Positions 1 to 8,399 of a stretch of DNA of 64,000 nucleotides are shown here, piece by piece (position 1 is the first letter of the stretch; each line of letters begins with the position of its first letter). A model generated the notes under the pieces. It made no database searches. It saw nothing but the letters and a program-made list of their open reading frames with translations, and was not told where the DNA came from. The position numbers and the translations under genes were made by a program. Source of the stretch: Lacrimispora sphenoides. GTDB taxonomy: Bacteria; Bacillota; Clostridia; Lachnospirales; Lachnospiraceae. The stretch lies in NCBI RefSeq assembly GCF_900105215.1, contig NZ_FOIP01000002.1:1178001-1242000 (forward strand), given 5' to 3'.

Positions 1-240
1 CGGCTCCCCCTTCTTTTGGGAAGTAAGCAGAATAATGGCCTGAACAGATCCCATAATAACGATCAGCAGGGCGGCTCCCATCAATACGAGAACTCTTTTA
101 TTTTTAGGTAATAGACTTTTTCCTTTGTCTTTTGGAACTTTGGCCGGTTTTGCTTTATTTTGTTTGTTTTTTACTGCATTCCCTTTTTTTGAGGTTGTCT
201 TGGGTATCTTCTCGTTTTTGGATTTTATATTTTTTAGCAT
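1..240 (-). CDS. N-terminal part of a Lys-rich single-pass membrane protein (runs off the window)
   Basis: Reading leftwards from an ATG at 240-238, 80 codons stay open to the window edge. AAGGAT lies about 8 bases before the ATG. The first 50 residues are very rich in Lys, Asn and Pro. One hydrophobic segment of about 20 residues follows (VLMGAALLIVIMGSVQAII), and then the chain continues outside. The layout is a basic cytoplasmic tail, a single membrane helix and an outside domain that is not in the window. I do not recognise the family and the end is missing. Confidence 0.6.
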   Translation of the reverse strand, partial: MLKNIKSKNEKIPKTTSKKGNAVKNKQNKAKPAKVPKDKGKSLLPKNKRVLVLMGAALLIVIMGSVQAIILLTSQKKGEP

Positions 241-271
241 AAAGTTCATCCTTGTGTAATTATTGATGCAA

Positions 272-293
272 CATACAGTTAAATGGCTGTATG
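272..293. repeat. Small inverted repeat between the edge gene and the TetR gene
   Basis: CATACAG and CTGTATG form a perfect 7-base inverted repeat with an 8-base loop. It lies downstream of the TetR gene and upstream of the edge gene, both on the minus strand. No T-run follows on either strand, so it is not an obvious terminator. It could be an operator or a transcript-end stem. Confidence 0.3.
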
Positions 294-360
294 ACATCGC
301 TACCCATATATCGGTTGATTCCAGACAAAAAATAAGGATTTCGGACAAAAAATGATTTGT

Positions 361-942
361 TTAAACAGCAAGGAGCTTTTGTGCAGTTCCCATGATCATC
401 TTATCCACAAATTCGGCTACCTCTTCCTTTGGCTGCTGCATATCCGTATCAAGCCATTGTTTCAGGACACCGGTTAGTCCATAAGTGATAAATTCAAGGT
501 AGTAGTTCAGGGGTACTTCCCTGGCAGCAGGATACTGCTCCCTGATGATTGTTGTACCGTTTTTTAAGACAAGGGTATGGAAGCGGTTTACAAAATCATT
601 GGAGGAGCTATTCTCAAAAAGGATTTTACATATCTTTTTGTTCTCTTCAATATAATGAATGATTGGTATAACAACGGGCAGGAGTGACCCCTTTTTAAAG
701 GCATAGCGGCAGTTACTTACCATATCCTGAAAATCATCTAAGACTTCGGATTCCATTTCCTGTAACAGGCTGTAAGTATCTGCATAGTGAAGATAAAATG
801 TACCCCGGTTTAAATCTGCCAGTTCCGTGATGTCTTTCACGGAAATATTCTTAAAGTCCTTTTTTTCCATGAGTTCAAGAAGGCTTTCTTTCAATAACTT
901 CTGAGTTTTTCGGATGCGGCGATCCTGTTTTTGAGTTTCCAT
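361..942 (-). CDS. TetR/AcrR family transcriptional regulator
   Basis: A 193-residue protein, the usual size for this family. Residues about 10-55 form the TetR helix-turn-helix; the recognition stretch is DITELADLNRGTFYLHY. The rest is a helical ligand-binding and dimerisation domain. GGAGGA precedes the ATG by 5 bases. It diverges from the MMPL-type permease gene at 1184. A palindrome at 1118-1131, overlapping the permease promoter, is the natural operator candidate, so I infer that it represses the efflux pair and perhaps itself. The ligand cannot be told from the sequence. Confidence 0.88.
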   Translation of the reverse strand: METQKQDRRIRKTQKLLKESLLELMEKKDFKNISVKDITELADLNRGTFYLHYADTYSLLQEMESEVLDDFQDMVSNCRYAFKKGSLLPVVIPIIHYIEENKKICKILFENSSSNDFVNRFHTLVLKNGTTIIREQYPAAREVPLNYYLEFITYGLTGVLKQWLDTDMQQPKEEVAEFVDKMIMGTAQKLLAV

Positions 943-979
943 ATGATTCCTCCAATTGTGTTTCTGGACTTGTTTCTCA

Positions 980-1002
980 TTTCAGAGCCTGAATCTCTGA
1001 AA
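980..1002. promoter_or_regulatory. Inverted repeat in the TetR/permease intergenic region
   Basis: TTTCAGAG and CTCTGAAA form a perfect 8-base inverted repeat with a 7-base spacer, just upstream of the TetR start. It could be a second operator that controls the regulator's own promoter. That role is inferred from position only. Confidence 0.35.
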
Positions 1003-1089
1003 ATCATGAACGCTATATCAAAGAGTGTTGAGTATTGCATGAAAAAAGATTTTTTGTTTATTAATGGATTTTTCTTCGTTCATTGATTA

Positions 1090-1131
1090 TTGAAACTTAT
1101 TTACAAGAGTATTATAATGTACACGTGTTCA
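1090..1131 (+). promoter_or_regulatory. Promoter and putative TetR operator of the permease operon
   Basis: TTGAAA (1090-1095), 17 bases, TATAAT (1113-1118) is a near-consensus sigma-A promoter pointing to the permease. Immediately after it lies TGTACACGTGTTCA (1118-1131), a palindrome with 12 of 14 symmetric positions around ACACGTGT. A repressor bound there would cover the -10 box and start site. Confidence 0.7.
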
Positions 1132-1183
1132 AAAGTCAATTAAGGATCCGTTAAAAGAAAAATGATGGGTAATGGAGGAAGAT

Positions 1184-3367
1184 ATGAAAAAAGACAAAAG
1201 TTTATTTGATAGAATCGTACATATCATTGTGTTTAAGGGAAAGGAAATAGAGATTTTTTTCTTTCTTACGGCCATCATCTGTGCAATCTGTTTTCCTTTT
1301 GTAAAGGTCAATTACGATTTAAGTAAATACCTGCCGCAGTTTGCCCAGACGAAACAGGCCCTTGATGTGATGGAGGATGAGTTTGGATATCCTGGAATGG
1401 CACGGATCATGGTAGAGGATGTAAGCCTTCCGGAAGCTCAAAAAATAAGGCAGCAGATATCGGATCTGGAAGGGGTGGACCTGGTCATAGGTCCTGATAT
1501 GACAACAAATGTCTATATGGGAGCCTCATTTTTGGATCAGGGGATCACCGATATGATGTCTGTGGATGCCTTTTCCATGGAAGACTATTATCATGATGGG
1601 TATGCTCAGATGGATGTAATATTTGAAAATGGTGATGATAGTCCGGTGACCCGGAAAGCGGTAGACGGGATTTATGAAATTGTAGGAAAAGACAGAGGCT
1701 ATTTTGCAGGAAGCGCCGTATCCAGTAAAGAGCGGGAAGAGTCCATAACAAAAGAGATTACCATGGCTATTGGAATGGCGTTAGTAATCATCTGGGTGAT
1801 CTTAACCCTTACCACAACATCCTGGATGGAGCCGTTTTTGTTCATTTTCGTTATGATAGTGGCCATCGTTATGAATATGGGATCCAACCTGATGTTTGGC
1901 AGCATATCATTTTTTACCTTTTCCACGGCAGCCATTTTGCAATTGGCAGTGTCTATGGATTATTCCATTTTCCTTTTACATACTTTTACAGCAATTAAGA
2001 ATACCGGCATTGAGATACACGAAGCCATGGAATTGGCAGTAAAGGAATCCTGCAGTTCTATTCTGGCAAGTGGCGCTACTACTATTGTAGGATTTCTTGT
2101 GATTGCGTTCATGCGTTTTACCATCGGTAAGGACGTGGGTTTTGTGCTGACGAAGGGAATTCTCTGCAGCCTGGCTACCGTACTGTTCCTTATGCCGACC
2201 TTGATCCTGCACTTTAATGATAAGATTGAAAAAACAGCTCATAAACCATTCCTACCTTCTTTTGACCGGTTTGCAGTATTGATGAACCAGATCCGGAAGC
2301 CTGTTTTTGTAATTGCCATTTTCCTGGCTGTTCCCTGTTATTTCGGACAGAGCATGAACGTTTTCTACTACGGGGATGATGCCATCGGAGCCGGACCTGG
2401 AACCAGAGTTTATGAGGATACCAGGGCAATCAATGAGGAATTCGGAAAATCAAATATGATCATTGGAATTGTTCCCAATGGATCTGTTGTGACTGAACGG
2501 CAGCTGACAGAAGCTTTGGAGGACTTAGATTTTGTGAATTATGCCATGTCCATGGCAGGGACCATACCGAAGGGAATTCCGGAAAGCTTTCTTCCGGAAA
2601 AAGTGTCGGAACAGCTTCGGAGTGAAAAGTACGCCAGGCTTTTGATTTCCCTAAACACGGTCCAGGAGAGTCCGTATGCCTTTGAATGCAGTCAAAAACT
2701 GGAACAATTGATCAGGGAGTACTATCCGGAAGATGCCTATGTAATAGGCATGACCCCCACGACGATAGATATCCGTGACATTTTAACGGATGACTACAAT
2801 AAGGTTTCACTGTTATCTTTGGCGGGAGTGGCTTTGGTTGTTTTTGCAACCTTCCGGTCTGTTCTGGTACCGATCCTTGTAATTATACCGATTGAAGTGG
2901 CCATTTATTTAAACATGACGTTACCTTATGTATTGGGAGACTACTTGGTATACATCGGATATATCATCGTAAGCTGCCTGCAGCTGGGAGCTACCATTGA
3001 TTATTCCATCCTGATGACCAATAATTATCTGGGCTTCCGAAAAACCATGAACAATACGGACTCCGCCAAGGCTGCTATTTCGAAAAGTACCCTTTCCATT
3101 CTGACGTCAGGTGGTATTCTTACAGTAGTCGGTTATCTTTTGTATTTTACGTCGTCCATACAAGCAATTTCCCAGGTGGGACGCCTGGTGGGAAGGGGCG
3201 CGCTTTTAAGCATGATTTTGGTACTTTCCCTTCTTCCTGCCTTGCTTAGCACCTTTGACAAGCAGATCCAGAATCAGCAGTTCCGTGCGGCAAAGAGAAG
3301 AGAAAAACGACGTTTAAGATATGGAAAAGTGAAAATCAAAGGAGAGAACGATCATGAAGAAGTATAA
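1184..3367 (+). CDS. MMPL/RND-family export permease
   Basis: This 727-residue membrane protein has the duplicated MMPL plan: one N-terminal membrane helix, a large outside domain, a group of helices, then the same again. Both halves carry the family's acidic helix, SMDYSIFLL near residue 260 and ATIDYSILM near residue 600. An earlier in-frame ATG at 1172 overlaps the GGAGGA motif, so the ATG at 1184, placed 5 bases after it, is taken as the start. The tail is basic and cytoplasmic. The next gene overlaps its end by 14 bases. Relatives export lipids, peptides or drugs; the cargo here is unknown. Confidence 0.85.
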   Translation: MKKDKSLFDRIVHIIVFKGKEIEIFFFLTAIICAICFPFVKVNYDLSKYLPQFAQTKQALDVMEDEFGYPGMARIMVEDVSLPEAQKIRQQISDLEGVDLVIGPDMTTNVYMGASFLDQGITDMMSVDAFSMEDYYHDGYAQMDVIFENGDDSPVTRKAVDGIYEIVGKDRGYFAGSAVSSKEREESITKEITMAIGMALVIIWVILTLTTTSWMEPFLFIFVMIVAIVMNMGSNLMFGSISFFTFSTAAILQLAVSMDYSIFLLHTFTAIKNTGIEIHEAMELAVKESCSSILASGATTIVGFLVIAFMRFTIGKDVGFVLTKGILCSLATVLFLMPTLILHFNDKIEKTAHKPFLPSFDRFAVLMNQIRKPVFVIAIFLAVPCYFGQSMNVFYYGDDAIGAGPGTRVYEDTRAINEEFGKSNMIIGIVPNGSVVTERQLTEALEDLDFVNYAMSMAGTIPKGIPESFLPEKVSEQLRSEKYARLLISLNTVQESPYAFECSQKLEQLIREYYPEDAYVIGMTPTTIDIRDILTDDYNKVSLLSLAGVALVVFATFRSVLVPILVIIPIEVAIYLNMTLPYVLGDYLVYIGYIIVSCLQLGATIDYSILMTNNYLGFRKTMNNTDSAKAAISKSTLSILTSGGILTVVGYLLYFTSSIQAISQVGRLVGRGALLSMILVLSLLPALLSTFDKQIQNQQFRAAKRREKRRLRYGKVKIKGENDHEEV

Positions 3368-5591
3368 TAGAATCTTAAGTATGGGCCTGGCTATCATAGT
3401 CTCCCTTGAGTCCGTACTGCCGGCCCTGGCCTCGCCTGATGTGCCCCAGTATGATGAAACGCTTTATGTGACCATGGACCCTTATGGGGAGATCAAGGAA
3501 AGCAGTATCGTAAAGAATTACCAGATGAATGGAAACAGCATGGTAGTGGATTACGGTGTTTACGATAAGGTAATGAATTTAACGGACCATTCGGAGCCCG
3601 TGATAGGGGAAGACGGCTCTATCACCTTTTCTCCGGAAGAGACAGGAACCCGGTTTTATTTTGAAGGCCGGACCCAAACAGAGAAATCCCAGCTTCCATG
3701 GGATATTAAAGTAAGTTATCGTTTAAACGGGGTAGAAAAAAAGGCAGAAGAGCTGGCCGGTGAGAAGGGCCTGATCGAAGTCAATGTAGATCTGGTTCCC
3801 AATCAAGGAATTTCCGATTATTACCGGAATAACATGGCCTTAATGGCCAGCACAGTTGTAGATATGGATAAAAACTTAAGCCTGGAAGCGGAAGGCGCTC
3901 AGGTGCAGTCCATCGGTAATTTAAATATGGTTGTTTTCTTTCAACTGCCTGGAGAGGAAGGCCATTATTCCATCCACATCGGTACAGATGATTTTAAATT
4001 TTCCGGCTTAATCTTTACCATGGTCCCTTTGACAGTTAGCCAGCTTGATAAAATTGAAGATTTAAGAGATGCCAAGGAAACCATGGAGGATTCGGCAGAT
4101 GCAATCAGCGACAGTCTGGATGTGGTTTTAGACTCCATGGGAAACATGCAAAAAGGCATCGCAGATACGGCGGATGGTCTCAGGGGACTTGACAGGACCA
4201 GGCAGATATTTGCCGATTCCAAGGGTAAGGTGTATGAGAATGCGGATGAGGCTCTGGCAGCTCTTGACAATTTGTCCCAGACTATGCGGCCATTTTATAA
4301 CCATACGCAGAATGCCGGAAATGCTTTAAATGAGATCAGGACCCAGACAAATCATATGGTGGGAATTCTTGATGACCTGTCACCGGATCTTGGAGATCTG
4401 CAGGATAGTGTCCGGTATTTAAGGAATGAAGTGGATGACCTGCGTAGAATGGCGAAGGATTCTCAGACGGATATGAAATCCCAGGCTTTTATGGGGCAGG
4501 TTAAAAAAATAGAAGGACATTTAAATACCCTGACAACGGAGCAGCAGCAGCTGGCAAGGGAACTTGCATCCCTTGGGCAGTCGCTTCCTAAGCTTGCGGC
4601 TCTTAGCAATACCTTAAGTACATCGGCGGCAGGGATGAAAAATACTGACTTACAGGATCTGATCCAGGAGATCCAGGATGAAGGTCTGATGGACGAAGAC
4701 GAGATATCTTCCTATTTGTTTAACGAAAAAGATTACTCTATTCCGGAAATCAATGCTCTTACCGGTTATCTGTCTTCCGCTTTGGAAACCGGACGTAAGG
4801 CCACCCCAAGCAATGGATCCAAGGAAATGCTGGAGGCATCCGCACCTTTAGCAGCGCTTCTTCCGCAGATCGTTAACAGCGGTGCGGGGCTGACCGGAGA
4901 TCTGGGAAAAATGCTGGGGATGACCGAGATGCTGATGGCAGACTTACATTCCTTAAGAGGCCCGATAAACGGAACGATTAACGGAGTAATTGACATAGCC
5001 ACAGCTACAGGGAATATCTGTGATACGGCTGATGATCTGATCAACTCTGTGGATGGGTTAAATGGTATCTTAAACCGCCATCATGATGAAATGATCACGA
5101 CCTTAAATGATATAGGAAAAATGACAGACAGCGCCTCCAGAGGCATTGATTCCATGAACGTATTTTTCCGGTCCCTTGAAAATCAGATGAAAGTAGTAGG
5201 CGATTCCTTAAACAGCAGTACGGAGAAAACCTTAAACGGCCTTGCCGGTACGTTAGATGAGGCAGGGAATGGACTGAATCAGACCGAGGTATTGAGAAAC
5301 GCCAAAAATACCATTAAGGATATGATTGATGACAAATGGGATGAATATACGATAGAAGATACGACCATTTTAAACATTGATTTGGAAGCCTCTCCGATGT
5401 CCATGACCTCGGCAAAAAATCCGTCTCCCAGAAGTATTCAGATGATTCTGCGTACTGAGGAGATAAAAGATAAACAGGACAGTGATGACGTAAAAGTGGA
5501 TGAAGACTTTCATCCTGAAGGAAATTTTTTCCACCGCGTCGGGAATGTTTTCAAATATATTTGGAGAACAATTACTTCTGTTTTTAAATAA
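3354..5591 (+). CDS. Secreted coiled-coil partner of the MMPL permease (YhgE/Pip-like)
   Basis: 745 residues starting with a signal peptide (cleavage probably after ALA near residue 26). A beta-rich N-terminal part of about 230 residues is followed by a long helical region (about 240-640) with heptads rich in Leu, Asp and Asn, like the repeat region of YhgE/Pip-type proteins. The C-terminus ends in an amphipathic stretch, FKYIWRTITSVFK. The start has AAGGAGAG upstream and overlaps the permease gene, so the two are translationally coupled. I infer an extracytoplasmic accessory subunit that bridges the permease to the envelope. The family name is by resemblance. Confidence 0.65.
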   Translation: MKKYNRILSMGLAIIVSLESVLPALASPDVPQYDETLYVTMDPYGEIKESSIVKNYQMNGNSMVVDYGVYDKVMNLTDHSEPVIGEDGSITFSPEETGTRFYFEGRTQTEKSQLPWDIKVSYRLNGVEKKAEELAGEKGLIEVNVDLVPNQGISDYYRNNMALMASTVVDMDKNLSLEAEGAQVQSIGNLNMVVFFQLPGEEGHYSIHIGTDDFKFSGLIFTMVPLTVSQLDKIEDLRDAKETMEDSADAISDSLDVVLDSMGNMQKGIADTADGLRGLDRTRQIFADSKGKVYENADEALAALDNLSQTMRPFYNHTQNAGNALNEIRTQTNHMVGILDDLSPDLGDLQDSVRYLRNEVDDLRRMAKDSQTDMKSQAFMGQVKKIEGHLNTLTTEQQQLARELASLGQSLPKLAALSNTLSTSAAGMKNTDLQDLIQEIQDEGLMDEDEISSYLFNEKDYSIPEINALTGYLSSALETGRKATPSNGSKEMLEASAPLAALLPQIVNSGAGLTGDLGKMLGMTEMLMADLHSLRGPINGTINGVIDIATATGNICDTADDLINSVDGLNGILNRHHDEMITTLNDIGKMTDSASRGIDSMNVFFRSLENQMKVVGDSLNSSTEKTLNGLAGTLDEAGNGLNQTEVLRNAKNTIKDMIDDKWDEYTIEDTTILNIDLEASPMSMTSAKNPSPRSIQMILRTEEIKDKQDSDDVKVDEDFHPEGNFFHRVGNVFKYIWRTITSVFK

Positions 5592-5634
5592 CTGTATAAA
5601 AGAACCTGTCCCATTTTGAACTTGAAGAGAAACC

Positions 5635-5781
5635 ATGGGAAGGAGCATTTTATCCATTATTGTATCCATCATTGTATCCATCATTGAAGCAATCATTGTA
5701 TCCATCGTTCTATCTATCATTGTATCCAGCTTTGCTAGGTTTCTAAGCTCCAGCCGATTGCTTCAATCAGATGGCGGATGA
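5635..5781 (+). CDS. Possible 48-residue hydrophobic repeat peptide
   Basis: ATG at 5635, stop at 5779-5781. The first 32 residues are almost wholly Ile, Val, Leu and Ser in a repeat close to SIIV, made by a 12-base tandem repeat (ATCCATCATTGT and variants, 5651-5730). A basic Arg/Ser-rich tail follows. A short, very hydrophobic peptide with a charged end is the layout of type I toxin peptides and small membrane proteins. The ribosome site is weak (GAAGAGA) and no promoter stands out. The repeat could equally be non-coding slippage DNA. Confidence 0.3.
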   Translation: MGRSILSIIVSIIVSIIEAIIVSIVLSIIVSSFARFLSSSRLLQSDGG

Positions 5782-5869
5782 CGGAGCGGAATTTTATGGA
5801 TATGTGCCGGAACAGCAGATGGATCAACCGCAAGGGGGGCGGGGCTTTAAGATTTCAGGTTTATGAATT

Positions 5870-5922
5870 AGCAGCAGAAAGAGAGAGATTATGTATTTCC
5901 GCCTCTTTTTCTGCTGCTTTTT
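5870..5922 (+). terminator. Intrinsic terminator
   Basis: AGCAGCAGAAAGAG pairs with CTCTTTTTCTGCTGCT across a loop of about 20 bases, and a T-run follows. It lies after the permease operon and the small repeat ORF. Confidence 0.7.
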
Positions 5923-6019
5923 AATATGCATATTTTTCCTTATTTAAAAGATCCTCCATATTCTATATCACATTTAGAGATCTCATAAACACCGGACTCT
6001 ATTAAATATATAAAATTTA

Positions 6020-6032
6020 GAACATACATTCG
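6020..6032. promoter_or_regulatory. Second, weaker LexA-like box
   Basis: GAACATACATTCG matches the Gram-positive SOS box GAAC-N4-GTTC in all but one position. It lies about 20 bases before the -35 box of the repair operon, so with the better site at 6078-6090 it could allow cooperative LexA binding. Confidence 0.45.
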
Positions 6033-6039
6033 AAAACAC

Positions 6040-6090
6040 TTGAAAAAAAGATTTGCCTATGCTACAATAAAAGAAAAGAACGTGTGTTCG
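6040..6090 (+). promoter_or_regulatory. SOS promoter with LexA box of the radical SAM/UDG-like operon
   Basis: TTGAAA (6040-6045), 17 bases, TACAAT (6063-6068) form a good sigma-A promoter. GAACGTGTGTTCG (6078-6090) is a perfect GAAC-N4-GTTC LexA/DinR box across the expected start of transcription, where LexA would block initiation. The coding start follows at 6101 after GAGGTG. Confidence 0.75.
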
Positions 6091-6100
6091 AGGTGATGAA

Positions 6101-7429
6101 ATGCTGATTCAGGAAGAATTAAGTGTACAGGAAAAGCTTGAAATATTATCAGATGCCGCAAAATATGATGTTGCCTGTACCTCCAGCGGAGTGGACCGAA
6201 AGGGAAAAGCAGGGACGCTCGGGAATGCGACGGCATGCGGAATCTGCCATAGCTTTTCTGCAGATGGCAGATGTATATCTCTTTTGAAAATTTTGTTTAC
6301 TAACCAGTGCATCTATGACTGCAAGTACTGCATCAACCGATGCTCTAACGATGTTGTGAGAACAGCGTTCACACCTGAGGAGGTGTGCCAGCTGACGATC
6401 CAGTTTTACCGCCGCAATTATATTGAAGGGCTGTTCCTCAGCTCGGGAGTCCTTCACAGTGCGGACTATACCATGGACCTGATTTATCAGACCCTTAAAA
6501 AGCTGCGGGAGGAATACCATTTTCACGGTTATATCCATGTAAAGGCTATTCCGGGTGCAGATCCGGTATTGATCGAAAAAACAGGATTTCTGGCAGATCG
6601 TATGAGTATCAATCTGGAGCTTCCTACTGCCGACGGACTTAAGAAGCTGGCTCCCGGCAAAAGCAGGAGCAAGATTCTTACTCCCATGAAGCAGATTCAG
6701 AAAGGAATTACGGCTAATCGTTACGAGCTGATGGAATATAAAAAGGCTCCGTCCTTTGTGCCCGCCGGTCAGAGCACACAGATGATCGTGGGAGCCACTG
6801 GGGAAAATGATTTCCAGATGATGATGGTAGCAGAGGCGCTTTATCAGAATTATGATTTAAAACGGGTTTTTTATTCTGCATTTGTTCCAGTCAATCAGGA
6901 CAGCAGTCTGCCGGCCCTACCTGGGGGGCCTCCCCTTTTGCGGGAACACCGGCTGTACCAGGCAGACTGGCTCATGCGTTTCTATGGATTTCAGGCGGGA
7001 GAGCTGCTTTCCGAAGCTCGCCCTAATTTCAATGTATTTCTGGATCCAAAGTGTGATTGGGCTTTGCGCCATCTGGAATTATTTCCAGTGGAAGTGAATC
7101 GGGCAGACTATTATACCCTCCTGAGAGTTCCCGGAATGGGAGTGAAGTCGGTGAAGCGTATCGTTGCAGCCAGAAGGAATGGTCCGCTTGATTTTGATGC
7201 TTTAAAGAAGATTGGTGTTGTATTGAAGCGTGCGCTTTACTTTATCACCTGTTCCGGCAGGATGATGTATCCCGTTAAGATTGAGGAGGACTTTATTACC
7301 AGTCACCTCGTGGGAGAGGAACATAAAAAAGTATGGGACATCGGTTCATCAGGAACCTTCCGGCAGCTTTCTTTGTTTGATGACATGAATGTACCTGCTT
7401 TGACAGATTGGGGAGGAGTCCGGCTATGA
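6101..7429 (+). CDS. Radical SAM protein, putative DNA modification/repair (TIGR03916 type)
   Basis: A 442-residue protein. The radical SAM cluster motif C-x3-C-x2-C is at Cys70, Cys74 and Cys77 within QCIYDCKYC, so it should bind a 4Fe-4S cluster and cleave S-adenosylmethionine. Near residues 340-385 a helix-hairpin-helix (LRVPGMGVKSVKRIVAARR) suggests DNA binding. This set of domains matches the family found next to uracil-DNA-glycosylase-like proteins, whose reaction is unknown. The stop overlaps the start of the next gene (ATGA). A LexA box in the promoter predicts induction by DNA damage. Confidence 0.85.
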   Translation: MLIQEELSVQEKLEILSDAAKYDVACTSSGVDRKGKAGTLGNATACGICHSFSADGRCISLLKILFTNQCIYDCKYCINRCSNDVVRTAFTPEEVCQLTIQFYRRNYIEGLFLSSGVLHSADYTMDLIYQTLKKLREEYHFHGYIHVKAIPGADPVLIEKTGFLADRMSINLELPTADGLKKLAPGKSRSKILTPMKQIQKGITANRYELMEYKKAPSFVPAGQSTQMIVGATGENDFQMMMVAEALYQNYDLKRVFYSAFVPVNQDSSLPALPGGPPLLREHRLYQADWLMRFYGFQAGELLSEARPNFNVFLDPKCDWALRHLELFPVEVNRADYYTLLRVPGMGVKSVKRIVAARRNGPLDFDALKKIGVVLKRALYFITCSGRMMYPVKIEEDFITSHLVGEEHKKVWDIGSSGTFRQLSLFDDMNVPALTDWGGVRL

Positions 7430-8205
7430 AGACAGTCTATTTGTGTGAGAACAGCGTGGAAGGCATTCTCAGCGGTGTGTACGCGGCATGGACCAGCAGA
7501 AAGGGACATGGGAATGTGAAACTTGGGCTTATAGGGGATGAGGACACTATGGAGCTGTTCTGCCAGTATGAAGAGGTTCCGGTCAATGCCCAGAGTGTTG
7601 ATAAGGTGGTACAGGCTATCAGAGGGAAGATTTCAGAGGAAGCCTATATTGCCGTATACAAGGCTGCGTTAAGTAAGGAAAGAGACCGAGGGGATAAAAT
7701 ATACCGTTTTCTAATTTACGGTTTTCATTTTGGTGCAAAAATTGTTCATATGCTTCAGGTTCAAGAGGTATACGAAATATTTCAGATGTGCCGTAATATT
7801 GATAATGAGACTCATCTGCTCACGGGCTTTGTGCGGTTTGTGGAGATGGAGGGCGATCTTCTGGTAAGCAGGATCGGACCAAAGAATGATGTACTTGTTC
7901 TTCTTGCTCCTCATTTTATGGACCGCCTGTCAGGAGAGAATTGGGTTATCTATGATGAAAACAGGAAAAAGGCAGTTTTGCATCCGGCAATGCGGCCTTG
8001 GTTTTTGGTGGATTTAATTTCGCCGGAATGGGAAAGACGAATGAAAAAAGCGTCGGATGAAGACGAATATGAGGAGCTTTTTCAGCGCTTTAGAAAAAGC
8101 GTTTCCATAAAAGAACGGACAAATCCGGTCTGTCAGCGTAATCACATGCCGCTCCGTTACCGGGCCTATATGCCTGAATTTTCCCATAGTTTAAAGGATT
8201 CCTGA
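7426..8205 (+). CDS. UDG-linked DNA metabolism protein (TIGR03915 / DUF4130 type)
   Basis: 259 residues from the ATG at 7426, which sits 9 bases after GGGGAGGA and overlaps the upstream stop by 4 bases; an in-frame TTG at 7408 lies before that ribosome site and is rejected. The N-terminus (YLCENSVEGILSGVYAAW) and the C-terminal part (LHPAMRPWFLVDLISPEWE, then YRAYMPEF) are as I know them from the family encoded beside the radical SAM protein. In other bacteria it can be fused to a uracil-DNA glycosylase domain; no such domain is fused here. It probably works with the upstream enzyme on damaged or modified DNA. Confidence 0.8.
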   Translation: MKTVYLCENSVEGILSGVYAAWTSRKGHGNVKLGLIGDEDTMELFCQYEEVPVNAQSVDKVVQAIRGKISEEAYIAVYKAALSKERDRGDKIYRFLIYGFHFGAKIVHMLQVQEVYEIFQMCRNIDNETHLLTGFVRFVEMEGDLLVSRIGPKNDVLVLLAPHFMDRLSGENWVIYDENRKKAVLHPAMRPWFLVDLISPEWERRMKKASDEDEYEELFQRFRKSVSIKERTNPVCQRNHMPLRYRAYMPEFSHSLKDS

Positions 8206-8399
8206 TTCTTTCTGAATCAGGCGGATGAGTGAGAAAAACATTGCCATTTTCCTATTTTTCGGTTATCATAAAATCAGGTTCCGGTTCAGGAACATTCCAG
8301 ATGCGTTTCTGCATGTTTTCCAAGCTTGTTTTAATGAAACAGAATTAAAATACCCTGCCCCAAATGCGTGGGCAGGAAGAGTGAAAGGAGAGGCAATTT
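8201..8399 (+). other. Gap with two stem-loops before yifB
   Basis: About 190 bases without a credible gene. CCTGATTC/GAATCAGG (8201-8221) forms an 8-base stem overlapping the end of the repair operon, without a clear T-run. CCTGCCC/GGGCAGG (about 8354-8376) forms a second stem, followed by AAAGGAGAGG, the ribosome site of yifB. A 60-codon frame here has no ribosome site and looks random. Confidence 0.4.

Noticed and set aside
5370..5720. Open frame of 116 codons on the minus strand over the end of the coiled-coil gene
   Set aside because: Most of it is the antisense of a well-supported gene, and its Met/Asp-rich start is only the reverse reading of the 12-base repeat. No ribosome site.
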